A DNA stretch of 44,167 nt, from NCBI GenBank assembly GCA_947259095.1, contig CAMYLA010000030.1, positions 1-44,167 of the forward strand. Reading direction: 5' to 3'. The DNA is from an uncultured Acidimicrobiaceae bacterium (GTDB lineage: Bacteria; Actinomycetota; Acidimicrobiia; Acidimicrobiales; SZUA-35). This document shows, piece by piece, positions 23,807 to 31,736 of this stretch (within the stretch, counting starts at the first letter, position 1; each line of letters begins with the position of its first letter). The position numbers and the translations under genes were made by a program. The notes under the pieces were generated by a model. That model saw nothing but the letters and a program-made list of their open reading frames with translations. It had not been told where the DNA came from and ran no database searches.

Positions 23807-24911
23807 CGGAACCTCCTGGCCGCAGCCGGCGTGTCATGTCATAGGCCACTTCGATGGTGCCCAGCGTGGCTCGGGCCCTGGTGAGCCGTTTGGGGCCGGC
23901 GGCAACGATACCGAGGGTGTCATAGCCGTCGGTGGCCCAGCGGCGCTTGTACTGATCGCCGCCGAGCTGGAGGTCGATCACCGAGTGGCCGCGGTCGATG
24001 GTCCACTGCACCCCGTGCTCGGCCAGCAGCTGACCCGGGGAGTACTGGGCCAGGTCGGGATCGAATCGGCCCAGCACAACGAAGGCCGTTGTACCGCTCA
24101 GCAGGTAGACGTCGAATGCTGCTCGGCGTCCCCCGATCGACAGGGTCAGGATGGCCAGTTGCCCGGCGGCGGCACAGGCGGCAAGCGCCGCCTGGAAGAA
24201 GTCCTGGTAGGGGGCCCGCCCGAGATGGATGCGGCCGTTTGCCGCTTCCGCTCGATCGTACAGCGACGACAACCGACCCCATTCGCCGAGCACCGCCTCG
24301 GGTTCGGTGTGGACCGAAAGCGTCGCCTCGCGTGGCGCCAGGTCCCGATGGGCCCTGGCCAGTTTCTTGCGCAGTCCCGAACGTTGGGGGCTGGCCAGGT
24401 AGGCATCGACCGATGCCACCCCCGCCAGGTCGAGCACCGGGCACTCGTCGCGAAGCTCGGCGTGGACCTCCCAGTCGGCGTGGTGCCGCAGGGCCTCGAA
24501 ACCGGCGCCGCGGTGCCGGTAGTCGCCCAGATCGAACACGGTGGAGGCGGGATCGAATGCGGACCACATGGCCCCGGCGATATCGGCCTTGGCCGGGGCG
24601 ATCAGGAGCTCGCCGACCGCCCCAAGGCCCCGCCCCAGGAACGAGACCGTCTGGAGTCCGGCTCGAGATCGGCGAAACAGCGGGGCGAGGCCCACCAATT
24701 CACCCTGGCCGCTGCGGGCGGTGACCACCGAGAGCTCCCCCTTGCCGAGCCACCGCCACCAGGCGATGGCCATGCCGGGCAGGGCGAACGGCTGGGCCGA
24801 GCGCTCCTCGGCCAGCCGATTCCAGGCCGGCCGGATCGCCTCCAGCGCCGACGTTTCGGTCAGCACGTCGATCTGCAGATTGCGGGTCGCCTGGCCTGCA
24901 CCTCTGCTCAT
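23787..24911 (-). CDS. GNAT-family (BioF2/FemAB-like) acyltransferase
   Basis: This 374-residue protein has the pattern of the GNAT_6/BioF2-like group common in polysaccharide loci: PAWNRLAEERSAQPFALPGM followed by WWRWLGKGELSVV near the start, APLFRRSR and VFDLGDYRHRG in the middle, and the acceptor half RSGLRKKLARAHRDL, LTLSIGGRRAAFDVYLL, then DLAQYSPGQLLAEHGVQWTI with DLQLGGDQYKRRWA. Members transfer an acyl or aminoacyl group; in FemABX relatives the donor is aminoacyl-tRNA. Here it may decorate the polymer. ATG 24911 overlaps the preceding stop (ATGA), and the gene overlaps the membrane-protein gene by 20 bases. Confidence 0.87.
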   Translation of the reverse strand: MSRGAGQATRNLQIDVLTETSALEAIRPAWNRLAEERSAQPFALPGMAIAWWRWLGKGELSVVTARSGQGELVGLAPLFRRSRAGLQTVSFLGRGLGAVGELLIAPAKADIAGAMWSAFDPASTVFDLGDYRHRGAGFEALRHHADWEVHAELRDECPVLDLAGVASVDAYLASPQRSGLRKKLARAHRDLAPREATLSVHTEPEAVLGEWGRLSSLYDRAEAANGRIHLGRAPYQDFFQAALAACAAAGQLAILTLSIGGRRAAFDVYLLSGTTAFVVLGRFDPDLAQYSPGQLLAEHGVQWTIDRGHSVIDLQLGGDQYKRRWATDGYDTLGIVAAGPKRLTRARATLGTIEVAYDMTRRLRPGGSGEPDDG

Positions 24912-26053
24912 GACCCCTCCGCTTCGGAACGGGCCCGGTCGGGCCGGTGGCCGGTCCGGCGTCGATCGGCCGGTACCGATCGATCGGCGACACCGAGGCC
25001 GAGCTGCCGGTAGACCTCCACCGTCTCCGCCGCGGCCGCGGCCCACGAGAGCTTCTCCACCGCGTGCCTTCCGGTTCGGCGCATCGAGGCTCGGAGCCGC
25101 TCGTCGGCCACTGCGTCGCCGAGCAACTCGACAAGACCCTGCGGATCGTTCGGCGGGACCAGCGGGTAGCCGAATCCCCCGAGGACCTCGGGCAGCGCCC
25201 CCACCGACGTGGCCACCACCGCGGCACCCGATGCCAGCGCCTCGATCGGGGGCAGCCCGAAACCCTCGTATCTCGACGGGTAGGCCACCACGGTCGCCGC
25301 CCCGTACAGCGGGCCCAGCAGGTCGCTGTCGACATACCCGAGGGCTGTCACGTCGCCGGGGAGATCGATCCGAACATCACCGGCCAGAACCAGCGGCACG
25401 CCGACACGCCGACAGGCCTCGGCCAGGCCGGGAACGTCCTTGCGGGGTTCGGCGGTTCCGACATGGAGCACAAATCGTTCCGGGAGATCGAACCTGTCCA
25501 TGACCGCCGCCACCTCGGCGTTTGAGGCGGGACGGCACCCCGGCCGAGGGGCCTGGTGGATGACGGTTGCGGTTGCGCCGAAGCGCTCGCCGAGGCGTTC
25601 GGCGGTGAACCTGCTGACGGCGATCAAGGCGTCGGCCCGGCGAAGGTGGAGCGAGAGCAGGGCCTGTTCACCCCTGGCCCGGAAGGCCGAGAACGCCCAT
25701 GGGGTGTCGAAGACCGACAGGTCGTGGACCGTCGCCACCGTCGGTCCCCCGCCGATCAGCGGGAGATCGACGTCGAGCCCGTGCACGATGGGCGAGGGGC
25801 CGATGGTCGCCGCCAGCTCCTTCGGGATCGGGAGGGCGGCACGAACCGCTCGTTGCACACCGTGGCAGACCGGGATGGTGGCCGGGGTCACCGAAGCCGG
25901 CAGCTCCGCCACCGCGTTGGCCTGGACCCTGGCTGCGGCCGCGACGTCTCCCCGTTCGGAAATGCCGGCGATCAGGCTCCGACTGTAGGTTTGAACGCCG
26001 CTTCCGCCGGGGCTGAGAGCGACCGCATTGTAGAAGACCCCTGAAACAGCGAT
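24908..26053 (-). CDS. GT4-family glycosyltransferase without a canonical start codon
   Basis: This GT-B enzyme of about 381 residues begins IAVSGVFYNAVALSPGGSGV and shows TVATVHDLSVFDTPWAF, LIAVSRFTAERLGERFG, FVLHVGTAEPRKDVPGLAEA and the EX7E element YEGFGLPPIEALASGAAVVA. The frame stays open far upstream, but from the end of the overlapping ligase gene to about residue 52 it contains no ATG, GTG or TTG. The best start is ATC at 26053-26051, seven bases after AGGAG (26065-26061), which also gives the usual N-terminal strand. A CTG further upstream is an alternative. The gene overlaps the O-antigen-ligase gene by 82 bases. Function is well supported; the start is uncertain. Confidence 0.87.
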   Translation of the reverse strand: MAVSGVFYNAVALSPGGSGVQTYSRSLIAGISERGDVAAAARVQANAVAELPASVTPATIPVCHGVQRAVRAALPIPKELAATIGPSPIVHGLDVDLPLIGGGPTVATVHDLSVFDTPWAFSAFRARGEQALLSLHLRRADALIAVSRFTAERLGERFGATATVIHQAPRPGCRPASNAEVAAVMDRFDLPERFVLHVGTAEPRKDVPGLAEACRRVGVPLVLAGDVRIDLPGDVTALGYVDSDLLGPLYGAATVVAYPSRYEGFGLPPIEALASGAAVVATSVGALPEVLGGFGYPLVPPNDPQGLVELLGDAVADERLRASMRRTGRHAVEKLSWAAAAAETVEVYRQLGLGVADRSVPADRRRTGHRPDRARSEAEGS

Positions 26054-27336
26054 GGCACTACTCCTAACAACATCCAGAAGAAAAGGTCGGCCGGGAAGAT
26101 TTCCCAGTAGGAACTGACGAGAGATGCGACCATGGCACCGAGGATCGAGGCTGCGATACCCGCCGCCAACCCGGCCTCGCCCGCAGCCGGACGCAGCGAG
26201 GCCTTCCTGGCGGTGGCGAATGCCAGCCCCATGGCCGAGATCAGCAGCCAGGCACCCATCGGTCCCAGTTCGACCAGCGTTTTCACGTAGTAGTTGTCCG
26301 GCTGGTAGCGGGCCGAATCCACCTGTGTCGGGAACTCGATCTCGCTGTTCAACCGGGAGTCCTGAACCAGTTCGGCCGCGCTGCCGACACTGCCGATGCC
26401 CTGGCCGAACGGTTCGACACCCTGCTCGAACACGGCTTGGGTCCAGCCGTTCGACCGCTCCAGGAGGCTGCTCGGCGACAGGAAGGCGCCAACGAACCCG
26501 CCCGGCAGGAAGGCGGCCACCACCAGGGCCGGAATCACGATGTGTATCAGGCCCCGGTAGCGGTGAACGAGCAGCCAGATCGCTCCCACCGCGAACCCCA
26601 TCAGCGCAGCTCGCACCACCGCGGTCACCATGCCGACCCCGAGCAGGGGCACGGCGGCCAGGAACAGCATGTTCCGCAGCCGCCGCGGATCCTCCAGAGC
26701 GACCGGGATGCCAACCAGCAGAACCATCATGACGAAGAAGGCGTAGGCGAAGGGCTGATTGAAGGTGGAGAACGAGCGCAGGATCCCCGACGCGAAGCGG
26801 ACGTTCGAGTTGTAGTCGTAGCCGAGCGAGACCAGCGCCTCCGGCCCGGCGATCTGCTGGCCGATGCCGATGATGACGACGACGACGCCGGCCACCATCA
26901 AGATGGTGACCAGCCGATCCCGTTCCTTGGCGTTGAGGGGCGCCCACCAGAGCGCCAGCGGGACCAGGAGATAGAAGAATCCGATCTTCACCCCGATGAT
27001 CGCCGACGTTGACGGGTGGAGCAGTGCCGACAGCGCAGCGAGAGCCAACAACCCTGTCATCGGCAGGACCCAGGACGGGACGACCCGGCTATCGATTCGT
27101 GGCGACGGGGATCCGGGATCGGCTCGGCGATGCCACCAGGCCGAGACGACGATGAGCAGGACCAACGCCTCCTTCCAGCCCTCGACGATCGGCGGGTGGG
27201 GGACGATGAACAGGAGGCCGTCGAACGGGGCGATGGCGGCCAGCAGCAGGATCCCGGTCGGGGGCCGACGGACCACCGCCGCGGCAACGGGGAGTGCCGC
27301 CAATGCGATGGCGATCAGCAGCAGCGGGTTTGTCAC
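25972..27336 (-). CDS. O-antigen ligase/polymerase family membrane protein (Wzy/WaaL-like)
   Basis: This 454-residue protein has about ten to twelve hydrophobic helices. The Wzy_C region contains FSTFNQPFAYAFFVMM and LLGVGMVTAVVRAALMGFAV. It is followed by a large extracytoplasmic loop with GIGSVGSAAELV and PDNYYVKTLVELGPMGAWLL, the conserved late loop of this family. In a Wzx/Wzy pathway it would polymerise repeat units on the outer face, though transfer of finished polymer to another acceptor is also possible. The start is GTG 27336, which overlaps the stop of a possible small upstream reading frame (GTGA). Its 3' end overlaps the next glycosyltransferase gene by 82 bases. Confidence 0.9.
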   Translation of the reverse strand: MTNPLLLIAIALAALPVAAAVVRRPPTGILLLAAIAPFDGLLFIVPHPPIVEGWKEALVLLIVVSAWWHRRADPGSPSPRIDSRVVPSWVLPMTGLLALAALSALLHPSTSAIIGVKIGFFYLLVPLALWWAPLNAKERDRLVTILMVAGVVVVIIGIGQQIAGPEALVSLGYDYNSNVRFASGILRSFSTFNQPFAYAFFVMMVLLVGIPVALEDPRRLRNMLFLAAVPLLGVGMVTAVVRAALMGFAVGAIWLLVHRYRGLIHIVIPALVVAAFLPGGFVGAFLSPSSLLERSNGWTQAVFEQGVEPFGQGIGSVGSAAELVQDSRLNSEIEFPTQVDSARYQPDNYYVKTLVELGPMGAWLLISAMGLAFATARKASLRPAAGEAGLAAGIAASILGAMVASLVSSYWEIFPADLFFWMLLGVVPSLFQGSSTMRSLSAPAEAAFKPTVGA

Positions 27337-27512
27337 CGATATCGCCCGACCTGGTGGCCGAGAACCTCGGCCCGCCCGGCCGCAATGCGATACGCGGCTT
27401 GTCGCCTCAACCTCTGCTCCTCACTGCTGGACCCCGTCGAGGGTATCGGGACGGGAGCTCCGGCAACAATGGGCGATAACCCTGTGGCGGCGGCAGGGGG
27501 CAGCGGCCCCAT
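27333..27512 (-). CDS. Possible 59-residue coupled leader protein
   Basis: This small frame runs from ATG 27512 (GAGGT just upstream) to a TGA that overlaps the GTG start of the polymerase gene (GTGA), the same type of junction used throughout the locus. The product is soluble, with a Pro/Ala/Ser-rich first half and a basic second half (EEQRLRRQAAYRIAAGRAEV). No family is recognised. It lies in an otherwise empty 232-base gap, and the evidence is only the coupling and spacing. Confidence 0.33.
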   Translation of the reverse strand: MGPLPPAAATGLSPIVAGAPVPIPSTGSSSEEQRLRRQAAYRIAAGRAEVLGHQVGRYR

Positions 27513-27568
27513 CGGACCTCGTTTCGGCCCGCCGACGGTCTTGCGATCGGTTGTGGGCAGGTGTCTGC

Positions 27569-29425
27569 TCAGCCGCCCCGGGTGTATCGGCGCAGGGCGT
27601 CGAGGGCGGGGCGGGGGGTCATGTCCCGCTTGATGAGGGCATACCCCCGAGTCCAGCTGTCGGCGTCGGCGTCGACCCGTTCGAGGCCGTTGTACCACGC
27701 CGCACGGGTGACGTTCGGGTACCGCTCGGCCGCCAGTTGCAGTGACTCGACCAGGTACTGTCCCTGCTGCGCTTCGGTGACCCCTCGACGGTAGGACGGG
27801 AGCCCCTCGTGGTTCGGTCCGACCGACCAGGCGAACTCGGTCCACCACACCTCTTTGTGCCCGTCACCGTTGCGCCGCATCAGCTCGGTGATCGTCGGCT
27901 GCTCGGTCATCCACCAGTCGTTGCCGTCGGTCGGGTGGTCCGGCGGCTTGTCGCTGCCGCCCTGGTAGGGGTGGGTGGCCATCACGTCGAAGTACCCGCC
28001 CGCTCCGGCGGCGTATGCGGCGGAGATGAATCGGGCGTCCTGGTGGGACGGGCCGCCGAACACGACGGTGCCGTTGGGGTCAGCGGCCTTGACCCCCCGG
28101 TAGGCCGCCTGGAGAAGCTCCACATAGTCGCCGACGTCGCCATGGAAGAACTTCTCCAGGTCCGGTTCGTTCCAGATCTCATAGCCGATGACCCGGCCTC
28201 GGTAGTGGTTCGCCAGCCAGGTCATGAACTCGCCGTACTCGGCGGGATCATTCGGCGGGGCGAGCTTGTCGCCGCCATTGGCCCAGCTCGGCGTTTCGCC
28301 GACGGTGAGCATGACGTCGAGGCCGCGGGCCCCGGCGTCGGCGATCAGCGTGTCGATCCGGTCGATGTACCACTGGCTGTAGCAGTCATCGCAGTCGAGC
28401 TCGAACGAGCGCCAGCCGACGTCGACCCTGAGCCACTCCATGCCGCCGGCGGCGAGCAGATCGAGGGCCCGAGCCCGATCACCGTCGGGGACGTTCCACT
28501 CCTCGAAGTTCACGCCCGGGCTCGGTCCGCCGCTCACCGCCGGCCTGCTGGTCGTCGGGGTGGCGGTGGTCGGCGTTGTCGTCGGGGCGACGGTGGTGGG
28601 GGCCGCGGTGGTCGGGGCGGCGGTTGTGGGGGCGTTCGTCCCGCCCTGGCCCGTGCCGCCCGAGCCGGTCCCGCCGGTTGGCGAGGTGCCGGGACCCGGG
28701 GTGGTGGCGACCGAGGCCGAGACGGTGGTGCCGGATCCGGCGGTGGTGGTCGAGGTCTCCTCGGCGACTGCGCTGTTGGACGGGGTGCTTGCGGAGCCAC
28801 TCGTGGCCGAGGTCCGGCCGGCCCGAGGTCCGGCAGCGGTGGTCGGCGAGGGCTTGCCCGCCATGGGATCGTTCGACGCAGTGTTGGCGGACGAGCGGCC
28901 GGCAATCGTCTGCGGCGACCGTGCGGTGGTGGCGCCCTGCTGCGATGGCGCAGCCTCGGCGCCCGGACCCGACGCCTTGGTGGTCGGACCCGACGCCCTG
29001 GTGGTCGGGGTTTGAACAACCGGGGCTTCCAGCGCTTCTTCGAGGCCGTCTTCGGGGGTGGCCGAGGTCTGTGGGCCGGCGTCCTCGCTCGGCGCCGACG
29101 TGGTGGTCGACTCGGCCACATCGGCGGTGAGCAGGGTTTCGCTGGTCGGGGCGGTGTCGCCGCCGGGCGGCGTGGTGCTCGTTGCTGCGGCGGTGGACGT
29201 CGTCGACGCCAGGGCATCGATGGGGGCGAGGCCGAGATCGAGCAAGGGAGGCTCCACATCGGGGGCCACCGGTGCCACGAAGGACTCCTGGTCGAGTTCG
29301 GCCTTCACGACGACGTTGCCGGCGTCCGGCCCGTCGACCAGGCTTCCGAACCCGAACGTGGCGAAAACCAGGCCAGTGACGCTCGTCATCAACAGGGTTC
29401 GCCGCTGGGTGGTCAGCGATCTCAT
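27569..29425 (-). CDS. Secreted GH39-like glycoside hydrolase with a long Thr/Ala/Pro linker
   Basis: This 618-residue protein has a signal peptide (LLMTSVTGLVFATFGFGSLV), then about 230 residues rich in Ser, Thr, Ala, Pro and Gly, ending in repeats such as TTAAPTTAAPTTVAP. The C-terminal clan GH-A barrel from about residue 305 has WLRVDVGWRSFE, VMLTVGETPSWANGG, acid/base Glu420 in YEIWNEPD and nucleophile Glu530 in VWWTEFAW. DCDDC at the barrel start may form a disulfide. The linker probably spans or attaches to the cell envelope. ATG 29425 is supported by the signal peptide. It is the second secreted glycosidase of the locus. Confidence 0.88.
   Translation of the reverse strand: MRSLTTQRRTLLMTSVTGLVFATFGFGSLVDGPDAGNVVVKAELDQESFVAPVAPDVEPPLLDLGLAPIDALASTTSTAAATSTTPPGGDTAPTSETLLTADVAESTTTSAPSEDAGPQTSATPEDGLEEALEAPVVQTPTTRASGPTTKASGPGAEAAPSQQGATTARSPQTIAGRSSANTASNDPMAGKPSPTTAAGPRAGRTSATSGSASTPSNSAVAEETSTTTAGSGTTVSASVATTPGPGTSPTGGTGSGGTGQGGTNAPTTAAPTTAAPTTVAPTTTPTTATPTTSRPAVSGGPSPGVNFEEWNVPDGDRARALDLLAAGGMEWLRVDVGWRSFELDCDDCYSQWYIDRIDTLIADAGARGLDVMLTVGETPSWANGGDKLAPPNDPAEYGEFMTWLANHYRGRVIGYEIWNEPDLEKFFHGDVGDYVELLQAAYRGVKAADPNGTVVFGGPSHQDARFISAAYAAGAGGYFDVMATHPYQGGSDKPPDHPTDGNDWWMTEQPTITELMRRNGDGHKEVWWTEFAWSVGPNHEGLPSYRRGVTEAQQGQYLVESLQLAAERYPNVTRAAWYNGLERVDADADSWTRGYALIKRDMTPRPALDALRRYTRGG
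28551..28636 (-). repeat. Thr/Ala/Pro linker microsatellite-like repeat
   Basis: Short repeats based on ACC-ACC-GCC/GCG-CCG codons encode successive TTAAP, TTVAP and TTTPTTATP units in the glycosidase linker. Such tracts are prone to slippage and to length variation between strains. Confidence 0.65.
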
Positions 29426-29749
29426 TGCATCAACTCGTTGGGCTCCCGCACATAGCTCCGAAACGGACTGTAGCGAGAACGAAATGAAACGGAAAGGAAA
29501 TGTTCCCTTATTCGCCCAGCCCCCATGACCTCGCCGGAGCAGCCGTCCACCCGCTCGACCTCACGGCCACAACCTCTCGTCGAAGGAGAACTTCGATTAG
29601 GTTCTGGTCGGTGCTCGCAGCAGCCGACCACCGGCGCCATCACCGCCGATGCACCGTGCCGGGGCTCCGCGAGCCCAACCGAACATGGCCGCCGATCAGC
29701 GGAACAAAACGGTTGCCATGAGTGTGGCGGCTGCTGTATCGGTCCGACG
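29426..29749. promoter_or_regulatory. 324-bp divergent intergenic region
   Basis: This stretch lies between the linker glycosidase (minus) and the MFS gene (plus). A purine-rich run at about 29476-29502 repeats GAAAYG-type motifs (GAAATG occurs twice). On the minus strand TTTCCG-N17-TACAGT just upstream of the glycosidase could be a weak promoter. On the plus strand no convincing promoter was found. No gene was recognised. Confidence 0.35.
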
Positions 29750-30985
29750 ATGAACCGGGTCATGGCCGGCCTGGCCGGCGCCACTTCCCGGCTCAGGTCC
29801 GACGAGCGGCTGCTGGTGATCTGCGGTTCGACGGTGCTCGTCATGGCCGGCCAGGGTGTCGTCGGCCCGGTCCTACCACTGTTCGCCAGGGACTTCGGGG
29901 TCTCGGCGGCCGTGGTCGGGCTGACCTTCACCGCCTTCGGTCTGGCCAGACTGCTGCTCAACATCCCGGCCGGGATCTGGGCCGATCGGCGGGGCCGGCG
30001 GGTGCTGCTGGTCGGTGGACCGATCGTGACGGCGATCGGCATGGTCGGCTCGGGCCTGGCCCCATCGATCTGGGTACTGCTGGCTTGGAGGTTCGTGGCC
30101 GGTGCCGGCTCGGCGCTCTACATGACCGGGGCCCAGATCTACCTGATCGACATCGCAGGGCCGGAGGAGCGGGGCCGTTACATCGCCACCAACCAGGGGG
30201 CGCTGCTGGTCGGGGTCAGCGCCGGGCCGGCCGTTGGCGGCCTCCTGGCCGAGTCGTTCGGTCTCCGAGCGCCGTTCCTGGTGGTGGGCGCCGGGGCGGT
30301 CATCACCGCGCTGTACGGCTGGTACCGACTGCCCGAAACACTCGACCCGGCAATGATCACCGCCAGGGCGAAGGACCCACCACGGGCCGGGGCCGGGCGG
30401 GCCTTCTTCCGCTCGCGATCGTTCGTGGCGGTCGGCCTGGTCACCATGGCCATCTTCTCCATCCGGGGTTCCCGGCAGAGCCTGATACCGCTCTACGCCA
30501 GCGAGGAGTTCTCACTCGGAACCGGCCAGATAGGTCTGCTGTTCACCGCCCTCGGTGTCGTCGGGCTGGTGTTGATCGCCCCGGCCGGGTGGCTGGCCGA
30601 CACCGCGGGCCGACGACCGGTGATCGTCGTTGCCGGGTACCTGGCGTCGATCGGGGTGGTGGCGGCGGCCTTCTCCCCCACCACCGGGCTGTTCATCGCC
30701 GCGCTGTTGTTCTCGGCCTTCGGCACCGGCATCAGTGGTCCTGCCCCGGCCGCCTTCGTCGCCGACATGGCACCGCCCCAGCTCCGAGGCTCGGCCATGG
30801 GCAGCTACCGGACCTGGGGCGATCTGGGCATCGTGCTGTCGCCACCGCTGAGCGGGGCCCTGGCCGACGTCACCTCCATCCCATGGGCCATCTTCGCCAA
30901 CGGGTTGCTGCTGTTCGGCGCCATCACCTGGTTCCTGGTGGCCAGCGGGGGTATCCCGGCGATGGGGCTGCGACGCCATGGCTAG
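29750..30985 (+). CDS. Major facilitator superfamily transporter
   Basis: This 411-residue protein has 12 predicted helices. The MFS loop 2-3 motif is AGIWADRRGRRVLL, repeated in the second half as AGWLADTAGRRPVIV, and helix 5 carries GVSAGPAVGGLLAESFGLRA, as in drug:H+ antiporters of the 12-TM group. It probably exports a small molecule using the proton gradient; the substrate is unknown. ATG 29750 is chosen because helix 1 begins about 20 residues later. The frame is open upstream, but that stretch is Arg/Ser/Cys-rich. The gene converges on otsB with 25 bases between the stops. Confidence 0.9.
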   Translation: MNRVMAGLAGATSRLRSDERLLVICGSTVLVMAGQGVVGPVLPLFARDFGVSAAVVGLTFTAFGLARLLLNIPAGIWADRRGRRVLLVGGPIVTAIGMVGSGLAPSIWVLLAWRFVAGAGSALYMTGAQIYLIDIAGPEERGRYIATNQGALLVGVSAGPAVGGLLAESFGLRAPFLVVGAGAVITALYGWYRLPETLDPAMITARAKDPPRAGAGRAFFRSRSFVAVGLVTMAIFSIRGSRQSLIPLYASEEFSLGTGQIGLLFTALGVVGLVLIAPAGWLADTAGRRPVIVVAGYLASIGVVAAAFSPTTGLFIAALLFSAFGTGISGPAPAAFVADMAPPQLRGSAMGSYRTWGDLGIVLSPPLSGALADVTSIPWAIFANGLLLFGAITWFLVASGGIPAMGLRRHG

Positions 30986-31010
30986 TGTCCTGCCTCGGCC
31001 GCGGCACTCG

Positions 31011-31736
31011 TCAGCGGCGACGGTCGGCTCTGGCCTCGGCCAGGCCGGCGAGGACCGCACAGACGTCGTCCGGTGAGGCGAGGCGATGGCCGGCCTGGCT
31101 CTCGCCATCGCCGACCTTGACCCCGACATCGTCGGGCCCGAGCACTGCGAACACGTCCTCGTCTGTCACGTCGTCGCCGAAGTACACCGTGGCGGTTGCC
31201 GAATGACGGTCGGCCAGGGCCCGCACGGCATCGCCCTTGGTCGCCGAACCGATGCTGAACTCGACCACCTCCTTGCCGGTGACCAGCTTGCCGGGCCAGG
31301 CGTCGGCCAGCCGATCGACCTCGGCCACCGCTTCCTGGCGGTCGGACGCCACCCGCCGGAAGTGCACCGCCACCGACACCGCCTTTGGCTCGATGTGCAA
31401 CCCCGGAAAACGATCGGCCAGGCCCCGCAACTCCTCCAACAGCTGTTCCAGCCCGTCCCCACCGGCCGCCGGGGCGCCGAGCTCGACGCCGTGGGAGCCG
31501 ACGAGGGTGAACCGGTCGGCCGGGGCCACCAACGCGGCCAGGAGCTCGTAGCCGCGACCGGAGACGATGGCGACCGACGTCTGCGGGAGCTCAGCCAGCG
31601 CCCGGAGCGCAGCCATGGCGTCTGGAAGGGCCACGACCGCAGCCGGGTCGTCGACGATCGGGGCCAGCACGCCGTCGAAGTCGGTCGCCACCAGGAGCCG
31701 CTCCGCCCCGGCCAGCATGGTCACCGCCTCCTCCAT
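31011..31736 (-). CDS. otsB: Trehalose-6-phosphate phosphatase
   Basis: This 241-residue HAD-superfamily enzyme releases phosphate from trehalose 6-phosphate. HAD motif I is LLVATDFDGVLAPIV, motif II SVAIVSGRGYELL, motif III region KEVVEFSIGSATKGDAVRAL and motif IV TVYFGDDVTDEDVF; GSHGVELG is also typical of OtsB. ATG 31736 overlaps the otsA stop (TGATG), so it is translated after otsA by coupling. The pair makes trehalose for osmotic and desiccation protection. Confidence 0.96.
   Translation of the reverse strand: MEEAVTMLAGAERLLVATDFDGVLAPIVDDPAAVVALPDAMAALRALAELPQTSVAIVSGRGYELLAALVAPADRFTLVGSHGVELGAPAAGGDGLEQLLEELRGLADRFPGLHIEPKAVSVAVHFRRVASDRQEAVAEVDRLADAWPGKLVTGKEVVEFSIGSATKGDAVRALADRHSATATVYFGDDVTDEDVFAVLGPDDVGVKVGDGESQAGHRLASPDDVCAVLAGLAEARADRRR

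Noticed and set aside
10942..29425. Exosortase/PEP-CTERM-type system
   Set aside because: The acyltransferase, deacetylase and ATP-grasp set is suggestive, but no exosortase-like membrane peptidase or PEP-CTERM tail was seen.
27809..29455. 548-codon Gly/Arg-rich plus-strand frame opposite the linker glycosidase
   Set aside because: The Gly-rich repeats are simply the complement of the Thr/Ala/Pro linker; the opposite strand has a signal peptide and a complete catalytic barrel.
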